A stretch of DNA of 6,928 nt from Thermoplasmata archaeon. Its GTDB lineage: Archaea > Thermoplasmatota > Thermoplasmata > Lutacidiplasmatales > UBA184. The translations under genes were made by a program, and so were the position numbers. Below the pieces are notes generated by a model. That model worked only from the letters and a program-made list of their open reading frames with translations, was not told where the DNA came from and did not search any database. Position 1 is the first letter of the stretch. Each line of letters opens with the position of its first letter. Location of the stretch: positions 1 to 6,928 of the forward strand of contig JAKATE010000103.1 of NCBI GenBank assembly GCA_021828085.1, written 5' to 3'. Positions 1 through 4,453 of the stretch are shown piece after piece.

Positions 1-748
1 TCTCGGCCACCGAGATCGCGACGTAGAGGACCGAGGTGGCGAGGGTCCCCAGAAGGTCGCCGGTGAGGCCGAAGCCGAGCCCCTGGTAGCCCGGGATCCC
101 CACCACCCGGAGCGCGTCCACCGCCCAGGTGGCCGGGAAGATGAGCGAGATGGGGCTCGCCCAGAAGGGCAGCAGGATCACCGGGAACATCGCCCCGGTG
201 ATGATGTAGAAGGAGAACTCCCCGACGTTCTGGATGAACCCGGAGTAGCGGGTGAAAACGAAGATGGAGGTGAAGAGGAGCCCCACCGAGGCGAGCGACC
301 CCATCATCACCAGGAAGAGGGTAAGGAAGAGCACGCCGTGGGTGAGGGGGAGCGGCTGCCCGTAGGCGAGCAGGACCACCCCGAAGACGATGACCCCGCC
401 GAAGAGGCCGGTGATGACGTTCCAGATCACCCGGCCCGCGACCACCGAGAGGTACGGGCTCGGGGAAGCGAGCGTCGGCTCGAGCGTGCCGAGGAAACGG
501 TCCTGCCCGGTGGCCCAGCCGGACCCGTAGAGCGTCTGGCCCCACATGCTCATGGTGGTGGCCCCGAGCACGGCGTAGAGCACCAGCGTGGGTCCGCTCC
601 CCTGGAACATCTCGAAGGAGGCGAGGGCGAAGATGACCGGGGCGATGGAGCTGGGGATGAGCCACTGCGGGTCGGCCACGAAGGTCTGCAGGGAGAGGCG
701 GAGCGAGGCCTTGACGCCCCGCCAGGGGGAGACCTTGGTCTCGCTCAT
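1..748 (-). CDS. ABC-2 type transporter permease, C-terminus cut by window edge
   Basis: This is the membrane subunit of an ABC exporter. Reading from the ATG at 748 gives 249 codons with no stop before the window edge. Family members are commonly about 250-270 residues, so probably only the last few residues are missing. There are about six hydrophobic stretches, near residues 31-46, 55-70, 107-129, 138-165, 176-196 and 228-248. Family-typical elements are the segment DRFLGTLEPTLASP (83-96), resembling the cytoplasmic coupling region of ABC-2 permeases, and the late block from GAMFPVILLPFW to PATWAVDALR (185-213), which matches the conserved ABC-2 membrane core. The start is set by the ATGA overlap with the stop of the ATPase gene and by a strong Shine-Dalgarno GAGGAGGAGGT at 765-755, six bases upstream. 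The partner ATPase lies immediately upstream, so the two form one transporter. The substrate cannot be read from the sequence; drug, lipid or polysaccharide export are all possible. Confidence 0.93.
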   Translation of the reverse strand, partial: MSETKVSPWRGVKASLRLSLQTFVADPQWLIPSSIAPVIFALASFEMFQGSGPTLVLYAVLGATTMSMWGQTLYGSGWATGQDRFLGTLEPTLASPSPYLSVVAGRVIWNVITGLFGGVIVFGVVLLAYGQPLPLTHGVLFLTLFLVMMGSLASVGLLFTSIFVFTRYSGFIQNVGEFSFYIITGAMFPVILLPFWASPISLIFPATWAVDALRVVGIPGYQGLGFGLTGDLLGTLATSVLYVAISVAE

Positions 749-1758
749 GCGACGACCTCCTCCTCGACGAGGTCCAGATAGGCGTCCTCGAGGGTCGTCC
801 GCCGCTCCCGGACGAGCAGGTCCGGGTGCGCCTCTAGCCCGCCGGCCAGGTTCGAGCTCGACCACTCCTTCGGGCGGACCCGCAAGGTGATGCGCAGCCG
901 ACTCCCGAGCGACTCCTGGAGCAGGCGGGAGACCCCCGGGAGGTTCCGCAGCCGCTGGAGCTCGCTGTCGTCGAACTGGTGGGACTCGAGCTCGACCGTG
1001 GACTCGCCGCCCACTAGGCGCTGGAGCCCCTGGGGGGTGTCGCAGGCGATCATCCGGCCCTTGGCGAGGATGCCGATCCGCTGGCAGAGCTCCTCGGCCT
1101 CGAACATGTAGTGGGTGGTGAGGAAGATGGTGACCCCCTCGGAGGAGAGGCTCCGCACGAGCTTGCGGAGGTCCCGCGCGCTCCGCGGGTCGAGCCCGAT
1201 GGTCGGCTCGTCGAGGAAGAGCAACTGAGGGCGGTGGAGCAGCCCCCGCGCCAGGTGCAGCTTCTGCTTCATTCCCCGGGAGTACTCCTCCACCCGGCGG
1301 TCAGCGGCCTCCGTGAGATCGACCAGGTCGAGCACCTCCTGGATCCGACGGGAGACCTCGCCCGTCGGGAGCCCGAACAGGTCGGCGAAGTAGCGGAGGT
1401 TCTCCCGCCCGCTGACGCGGTTGTAGAGCCCCCGCTCGCCTCCCAGCACCAGCCCGATGTGCGCGCGGATGGCGTGGACGTCGTCGTGGATGTCGTAGCC
1501 CAGCACGCGCGCCGTCCCGGAAGTGGGGAGGAGGAGGGTGGAGAGGATCTTGGTGAGCGTGGTCTTCCCCGCCCCGTTGGGGCCGAGCAGTCCGAAGAGC
1601 TCCCCCGTCCGGACGCTCAGGTCCACTCCCTGGAGCGCCTGCGTTTCCACCTTCTCCTGGAAGAGGAACCCCTTCCGGGCGCTGAAGGAACGGGTGAGAT
1701 CCCGGACCTCGACGATCGGTTCAGAGGAGGCGAGCATGGGCGGTAAGGCGGGGTCCAC
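745..1758 (-). CDS. ABC-2 family transporter ATP-binding protein
   Basis: This is the nucleotide-binding subunit that powers the permease downstream. The 337-residue protein contains Walker A GPNGAGKT (59-66), signature YSRGMKQKL (159-167), Walker B LLFLDEPTIGLD (179-190) and the H-loop histidine (H216, in TTHYMFEAEEL). Residues from about 245 on form an extra C-terminal domain like the DUF4162-type tail of NatA/DrrA-like ATPases. The Q-loop position is unusual: where most ABC ATPases have VPQ, this one reads IGLVLGGERGLYNRVSGREN (101-120), with no glutamine. From memory, a similar GGERGLY form occurs in a subset of this family, so the protein need not be inactive. The 1758 start is GTG; an in-frame ATG eight codons in, at 1737, is an equally plausible start because the first seven residues (MDPALPP) look non-conserved. 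Neither has a clear Shine-Dalgarno. The stop overlaps the permease start as ATGA. Confidence 0.95.
   Translation of the reverse strand: MDPALPPMLASSEPIVEVRDLTRSFSARKGFLFQEKVETQALQGVDLSVRTGELFGLLGPNGAGKTTLTKILSTLLLPTSGTARVLGYDIHDDVHAIRAHIGLVLGGERGLYNRVSGRENLRYFADLFGLPTGEVSRRIQEVLDLVDLTEAADRRVEEYSRGMKQKLHLARGLLHRPQLLFLDEPTIGLDPRSARDLRKLVRSLSSEGVTIFLTTHYMFEAEELCQRIGILAKGRMIACDTPQGLQRLVGGESTVELESHQFDDSELQRLRNLPGVSRLLQESLGSRLRITLRVRPKEWSSSNLAGGLEAHPDLLVRERRTTLEDAYLDLVEEEVVA
755..765 (-). promoter_or_regulatory. Shine-Dalgarno of the ABC permease gene
   Basis: The minus strand reads GAGGAGGAGGT six bases before the ATG at 748. It lies inside the last codons of the ATPase gene, where it encodes the acidic EEE near the C-terminus. 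With the ATGA stop/start overlap it indicates translational coupling of the two subunits and fixes the permease start. Confidence 0.8.
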
Positions 1759-1770
1759 AAGGGGGGCCGC

Positions 1771-1775
1771 TTAAG
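1771..1775 (-). promoter_or_regulatory. Weak candidate TATA element for the ABC operon
   Basis: The only AT-containing stretch in the 72-base gap upstream of the ABC operon is GCTTAAGC, with its core at 1775-1771. A start site about 26 bases downstream would fall near 1747, leaving a short leader to the ATG at 1737 and excluding the GTG at 1758. The match is poor and no BRE is evident, so this is only the best available candidate. Confidence 0.2.
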
Positions 1776-1797
1776 CATTGCTCGAGGGGACGGGCGA

Positions 1798-1815
1798 GGG
1801 GTCCGCGCGGGCCCC
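1798..1815. repeat. GC-rich hairpin after the disrupted gene
   Basis: GGGGTCC (1798-1804) can pair with GGGCCCC (1809-1815) around a GCGC loop. Pairing is complete on the plus strand with one G-U; on the minus strand it has one C-A mismatch. It starts 16 bases past the stop codon of the 3' fragment of the split gene and could slow or end transcription there, but no T-run follows, so it is not a typical archaeal terminator. Confidence 0.25.
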
Positions 1816-1830
1816 TCCGCCGCGGCGCTC

Positions 1831-2055
1831 CTACTCCGCCTCGAGATGCGACTCCCTCGAGAGGAACTGGCGGTGGAAGGCCTCCTCGTCGGCCGGGTTC
1901 ACATGGTCCGCGCCGAGCTCCCGCCGGTCGATCACCAGCATGCGTTCGTTGAGCCACTCCAACCGGTAGAAGATGAGCGGGTCCCGGACCGAGTCCCTCA
2001 GCTGCCCGATGCGGTCCCGGGAGTGCCGAATGGCCCAGTAGTAGCTCGTGATCCA
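1831..2055 (-). pseudogene. 3' fragment of a DUF4760-like gene, severed by IS607 insertion
   Basis: This is the C-terminal portion, about 74 residues, of the gene whose 5' part lies at 4115-3801. It begins near WITSYYWAIRHSRDR just outside the left end of the transposon and ends at TAG (1833-1831). The open frame extends upstream to 2136, but those codons lie inside tnpB and the element end, in another frame, and are not part of the gene. The fragment has the aromatic YYW, basic RHSRDRIGQLRD and FYRLEWLNERM pattern expected of the C-terminal helices of DUF4760-type proteins; that family assignment is from memory of the pattern. No credible start codon lies near its 5' end: the ATG at 2072 is in a different frame and the next in-frame ATG (in ERMLVIDRRE) would leave only about 36 residues. 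It is probably not translated on its own. Confidence 0.7.
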
Positions 2056-2200
2056 CCGTTCGTTCCGGCATGGTCTATCCTCCCACGCCTTCCCGTTGGA
2101 AGCCCGGACCGTACTCTCGGGCGGGGTTCGGCTCACGGCCGTAGAACCTATCCAGGAGGTTCCGTGCGGCGTTCACGTCCGCATGGTCGGTGTGGCCGCA
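2056..2200 (-). ncRNA. Predicted omega (guide) RNA at the tnpB 3' end
   Basis: TnpB proteins of IS607 and IS605 elements act with an RNA that overlaps the 3' end of tnpB and runs past the element end, so that flanking DNA supplies the guide. Here the minus strand can form a small hairpin CTTCC-AACG-GGAAG (2102-2089) and a weaker stem CGGGC/GCCCG (2122-2118 with 2106-2102; the two share base 2102). Both lie within the last codons of tnpB and just before the element end near 2056. The guide would then begin about 2055 and read the 3' half of the split host gene. The RNA is inferred from family knowledge and position; its 5' end is a guess. Confidence 0.4.
2066..2076 (-). repeat. Left-end inverted repeat of the IS607 element
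   Basis: The minus strand reads AGACCATGCCG (2076-2066), an exact 11-bp match to the plus strand at the right end. It directly follows the tnpB stop (TAG, 2077-2075, which overlaps its first bases). It probably marks a TnpA binding subsite near the crossover point. Confidence 0.65.
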
Positions 2201-3184
2201 GGCCCGACACCGGAAATCCTCCCCCTTTCGGTTCCCCCTCTCGGTGTGGCCGCAAGGGTTGCACCGCTGGCTGCTGTAGGCCGGAGGCACTTGCTCGAAG
2301 CGAACACGGTTCGTCTCGCAGGCCTGTCGAAGCCGGTCCAGCCAGTCGCGGTACGCCCACGCACCGAGACTACGGCGCAGATTTTTCGACACGCGCCGCT
2401 GTGTCGTCCTCCCATGGGAGAGGAGCATCAGGTCCTCGGCTACGAGGAGCCGGGGGTTGAGGCCGACCACTTCTTTGGCGACCTCCGCGATGCGCTGGTG
2501 GAGAGCACGACGTGCCCGCTTCTGCCCCAGGGAGGCCTGCTTACACCGGCGCACCCGGGTCACCAGCGTTCTCATGTCCGTCCCGAGGAGCGTTCCGTCG
2601 GAGAGCGCTGCCAGGGTGTTCATCCCGGTGTCCACCCCGAACTCCGGCCCCGTTCTCCGGGGCGGCTCCACCTCCAGGGCGAACGCCAGTTGGACCGAGT
2701 CCTCCGTGAGGATGTAGGACTCCAGTCGGCGGGCCCTTGGGTCGTTGCCGAGCTTGTGGTATTGCCGATGGAACTTCACCGGGAGGTCCATCCGTAGGCC
2801 CCGCCCGATGGAGGACAGGTGCAGCCAGGCATCGAAGGCCGAGGCCTCCCGCTTCGGTCTCAGGCCGGCGATGGTCGAGGAGACGTGCATCCGCTTCCCG
2901 TGGTGGACCGGCTTCCGGGCCCACTCCCCGTCCCGCTCCCGCGCTGCCTTCACCATGTCGATGGCCTCCCGGGCGGCGACCTTGCGCAGGCGGGCCGAGA
3001 GCCACGTGCCCGGCACAACGATGTTCTTCGCCAGCAGTTCCCCCTTGGTCCACTTCCGTGTCCAGAACTTGCCGACGAACCAGTTCACGACCCGGCCATA
3101 CTCGTGCAGGACCTCCCGGAGGACGAGCCTCTTGCTCCGGGTCGCCAGGGTCAGGGAACAGCGGGCCGACCTCACGACCTTCAT
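2075..3184 (-). CDS. tnpB: RNA-guided endonuclease TnpB (IS607-associated)
   Basis: TnpB is a compact RuvC-type nuclease, related to Cas12, that cuts DNA matching its omega RNA guide and helps the element persist at its site. The 369-residue protein is full length. An N-terminal wedge/REC-like region is followed by the split RuvC domain with the catalytic triad: D185 in GVDTGMNTLAAL, E250 in LLVAEDL and D336 in HADVNAARN. A zinc ribbon sits between the last two, with cysteines 308, 311, 326 and 329 (CNPC and CRAC). All key residues are present, so it should be functional. The ATG at 3184 overlaps the tnpA stop as ATGA, and GGAGG lies at 3199-3195, ten bases upstream, supporting this start. 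The stop TAG falls in the left-end inverted repeat, so the coding region fills the element to its end. Confidence 0.95.
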   Translation of the reverse strand: MKVVRSARCSLTLATRSKRLVLREVLHEYGRVVNWFVGKFWTRKWTKGELLAKNIVVPGTWLSARLRKVAAREAIDMVKAARERDGEWARKPVHHGKRMHVSSTIAGLRPKREASAFDAWLHLSSIGRGLRMDLPVKFHRQYHKLGNDPRARRLESYILTEDSVQLAFALEVEPPRRTGPEFGVDTGMNTLAALSDGTLLGTDMRTLVTRVRRCKQASLGQKRARRALHQRIAEVAKEVVGLNPRLLVAEDLMLLSHGRTTQRRVSKNLRRSLGAWAYRDWLDRLRQACETNRVRFEQVPPAYSSQRCNPCGHTERGNRKGEDFRCRACGHTDHADVNAARNLLDRFYGREPNPAREYGPGFQREGVGG

Positions 3185-3744
3185 GCCTTCGCCGCCTCCA
3201 GCGCTCGCTTGGCTCGGTTCCGCGCCGACCGCCTCCCGTACAGGCGGGCGCAGAAGGAGGTCAGCACCTCGGTCATGTCACGGACCAGGTCGTCCTCACT
3301 CTCTCCCTGCTCCATCACGATGAGGTGCCGGCCCGAAGTCTCCAATGCCGCCTGGATGTACTCCACCCCGAAGGTGGCAAGACGGTCTCGATGTTCCACC
3401 ACGACCGCCCCGATGGTCGGGTCACGCAGGACGGCAAGAAGTTTCGAGCGGTGGCCGTTCAGTCCCGAGCCGATCTCCTCGACGGTCCTGCCGACCTGGT
3501 GTCCTTCCCGCGTGGCGAAGGAGACGAGGCGTGCCAACTGTCGTTCGAGGTCCTTCTTCTGGTCGTGGGAAGAGACGCGGGCGTACAGGGCCACGTCCTT
3601 GGGTGCCTCCTCGAGGGCGGGCAACACGAGGATGGTCCCGGTGGGAAGACGAAGGGCCTTGACGGGGAGGATGCCCGCGTTGAACCACTTCCACGCGGTC
3701 TTGTACGTCACCCCGTTACGGCGGGCCCACTCGGAGAGTTTCAC
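3181..3744 (-). CDS. tnpA: IS607-type serine recombinase (transposase A)
   Basis: This enzyme excises and integrates the element through a covalent serine-DNA intermediate. The 187-residue protein has an N-terminal MerR/excisionase-like winged helix (about residues 1-42, EWARRNGVTYKTAWKWFNAG), then a serine recombinase catalytic domain beginning VALYARVSSHDQKKDLERQ. The nucleophile is S58, by alignment of RVS with gamma-delta resolvase S10. A downstream motif EHRDRLATFG matches the conserved DRLxRfg region. The DNA-binding domain at the N-terminus followed by the catalytic domain is the order that defines IS607 TnpA. The start is GTG (3744-3742), chosen because it lies 26-27 bases from a TATA box, as expected for a leaderless transcript, and because the HTH begins right after it. 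Length is normal and no key residue is missing. Confidence 0.95.
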   Translation of the reverse strand: MKLSEWARRNGVTYKTAWKWFNAGILPVKALRLPTGTILVLPALEEAPKDVALYARVSSHDQKKDLERQLARLVSFATREGHQVGRTVEEIGSGLNGHRSKLLAVLRDPTIGAVVVEHRDRLATFGVEYIQAALETSGRHLIVMEQGESEDDLVRDMTEVLTSFCARLYGRRSARNRAKRALEAAKA

Positions 3745-3767
3745 GCCCCACGCTACACCATAGGGAG

Positions 3768-3773
3768 ATATAA
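3768..3773 (-). promoter_or_regulatory. Archaeal TATA box of tnpA (leaderless transcript)
   Basis: The minus strand reads TTATAT at 3773-3768 in otherwise GC-rich DNA. Its centre is 26-27 bases upstream of the GTG start at 3744, so transcription would begin at or next to the first codon. The region between has no Shine-Dalgarno. The box lies inside the mobile element, which therefore carries its own promoter. Confidence 0.65.
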
Positions 3774-3783
3774 GACCATGCCG
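3773..3783 (+). repeat. Right-end inverted repeat of the IS607 element
   Basis: The plus strand reads AGACCATGCCG, the inverted partner of 2076-2066. It adjoins the tnpA TATA box, so recombinase bound here could also repress tnpA transcription (inference). From this repeat to the crossover G-run is about 18 bases, against about 10 at the left end, so the ends are not symmetric. Confidence 0.65.
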
Positions 3784-3800
3784 CCTTCAACAGTTCAGGA

Positions 3801-4115
3801 CCCCCCGAAGGCCTCCCAGACCATGTCCTCGTCGAGGATCTTCCGCCGTGTCTGGGCGCCGATGAGCTCGAAGAAGGTCATCACCTCGACGCTCGAGAGG
3901 TCCTCGACCCCATCGGCGAGCCACTCCTCGCTGAGCCGGCGGCGAGCCCGGCGCATCCGCGGAGCGTCGAACCTCTCGCGCATCTGGACGACCGCGTTCG
4001 CCGAGTTGAGCCTCTGGGCCTGGCGGGTCTGCCAGTAGAGGAGGAGGACGATCCCGGTGGCGAGTCCCCAGGTCGCGATCGCGGTCCAGAGGGTGAGGCT
4101 GTAGAGGTCGACCAT
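3801..4115 (-). pseudogene. 5' fragment of a DUF4760-like membrane-anchored protein gene, severed by IS607 insertion
   Basis: The ATG at 4115 opens a frame that crosses the right junction and stops at TGA (3797-3795) a few bases inside the element, giving 106 residues. It shows a short N-terminal tail, one membrane segment (about residues 7-27, LTLWTAIATWGLATGIVLLLY), then a basic helical cytoplasmic region (RERFDAPRMRRARRRLSEEW). The end, DEDMVWEAFGG, is the point where DUF4760-type proteins normally continue into an aromatic WxxxYYxxI helix, and that sequence is found at 2055 on the far side of the element in a compatible frame. The joined protein would be about 180 residues with an N-terminal anchor, a normal size for such proteins. 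Family function is unknown. A truncated membrane-anchored product may still be made. No strong Shine-Dalgarno precedes the start. Confidence 0.75.
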
Positions 4116-4165
4116 ACCTGACCCGCCGTACTTCCTGGCCCCGGCTTGAGATCGGATGCAGCATC

Positions 4166-4288
4166 CCCTTCCTTATGAAGGGAACCGGCGGGGGAGCGTC
4201 CCCCGGACCCACGAACCCTGGCGGAGACACCGGCCGAAGTTCCTCTAGGCTCACCCCACAGTCCCCACCGACGGGCTTGTTCGTGGGT
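4166..4288 (-). ncRNA. Candidate structured RNA: three consecutive perfect hairpins
   Basis: Reading the minus strand downward: ACCCACGAAC (4288-4279) pairs perfectly with GTTCGTGGGT (4216-4207). Inside it GGTGGGGAC (4269-4261) pairs with GTCTCCGCC (4228-4220) over nine pairs including two G-U. One base after the outer stem comes CGGGGGA-CGC-TCCCCCG (4205-4189), a perfect 7-bp hairpin. Six bases later is CCCTTC-ATAAG-GAAGGG (4182-4166), a perfect 6-bp hairpin. The two wobble pairs are G-U on the minus strand but would be A-C mismatches on the plus strand, which favours minus-strand RNA. It could be a leader of the gene starting at 4115, an orphan omega RNA of a decayed TnpB element, or an independent small RNA. 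I do not recognise it as a named family. Confidence 0.45.
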
Positions 4289-4359
4289 GCTCCGAGAGGG
4301 TCATTCCACCCCAGCTCCGCCAGATTCCGAAGGCCCTTCACGGCGCCCCGATCCGTGAT
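4177..4359 (-). pseudogene. Possible relic of a TnpB C-terminus
   Basis: One minus-strand frame reads ITDRGAVKGLRNLAELG (4359-4309), which resembles the last conserved block of TnpB, DRDxNAAxNLxxLG. It is followed by a proline/glycine-rich tail (APTNKPVGGDCG, then PVSPPGFVGPGDAPPP) of the kind seen where tnpB coding sequence overlaps its omega RNA. The catalytic aspartate and asparagine positions are not conserved, no zinc ribbon precedes it and no stop ends it nearby, so it cannot be a working gene. It differs from the intact TnpB in this window, whose tail is ARNLLDRFYGREPNP. The resemblance is from pattern memory and short, so this is tentative. Confidence 0.33.
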
Positions 4360-4375
4360 GGAGAGCTCTCGGAGA

Positions 4376-4406
4376 GGGAGCCCCGGACCCCCGGGGCGTC
4401 GGCTCC
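4376..4406. repeat. GC-rich hairpin downstream of the arginine deiminase gene
   Basis: CCCCGG (4381-4386) pairs with CCGGGG (4391-4396) around ACCC, flanked by GGAG (4377-4380) that can pair further with CTCC (4403-4406) across a small bulge. It begins about 48 bases after the arginine deiminase stop on the minus strand. It may end or attenuate the upstream transcript, but lacks the T-run of archaeal terminators. Confidence 0.3.
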
Positions 4407-4453
4407 CCCTTCTCGCCGGCCGGCCCGGCACAGAAGCCGCCGGGTGCAGTACC

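Larger units (their letters stand above)
2056..3806 (-). mobile_element. IS607-family insertion sequence (tnpA + tnpB)
   Basis: The element is about 1.75 kb, within the usual range for IS607. It carries a serine recombinase and TnpB in the same orientation with an ATGA overlap. Inside both ends lies an 11-bp inverted repeat, AGACCATGCCG, at 3773-3783 (plus strand) and 2076-2066 (minus strand), extended inward by a similar GGGAG block. IS607 elements insert at GG dinucleotides and leave no conventional target duplication. The right junction lies in a run of six G (minus strand, 3806-3801) and the left junction beside CGG/TGG (2058-2053), so the exact boundary is ambiguous by a few bases. Joining across these Gs restores the frame of the host gene. 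Both protein genes are intact, so the element may still be active. Confidence 0.85.

Noticed and set aside
1721..2071. Minus-strand open frame of 116 codons starting at the ATG inside the left element end
   Set aside because: It reads the 3' half of the split gene in the wrong frame and gives Pro/Gly/Arg-rich sequence; the in-frame reading has a coherent helical pattern.
2737..4038. Plus-strand open frame of 433 codons across tnpB, tnpA and the split gene
   Set aside because: It runs antisense to two clear transposon genes and crosses the element boundary; low-complexity R/G/P/S content, no domain.
1831..4115. The two halves of the split gene as two independent small genes
   Set aside because: The 3' half has no usable start, and the halves join in frame at a GG site exactly where the IS607 element lies.
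4293..4385. Box C/D-type small RNA near GTGATGG (4355-4361, plus strand)
   Set aside because: The C-box-like sequence has an imperfect last base and no CTGA box follows at a suitable distance.
3787..4431. Minus-strand open frame of 214 codons overlapping the 5' fragment of the split gene
   Set aside because: It has no start signal and uses a different frame from the convincing membrane-protein start at 4115. Only its early part resembles anything (a TnpB tail), so it is noted as a possible relic, not a gene.
4116..4453. A tRNA or CRISPR array in the non-coding stretch
   Set aside because: No cloverleaf with a TTC-type loop could be fitted, and there are no regularly spaced direct repeats; the structure present is inverted repeats.
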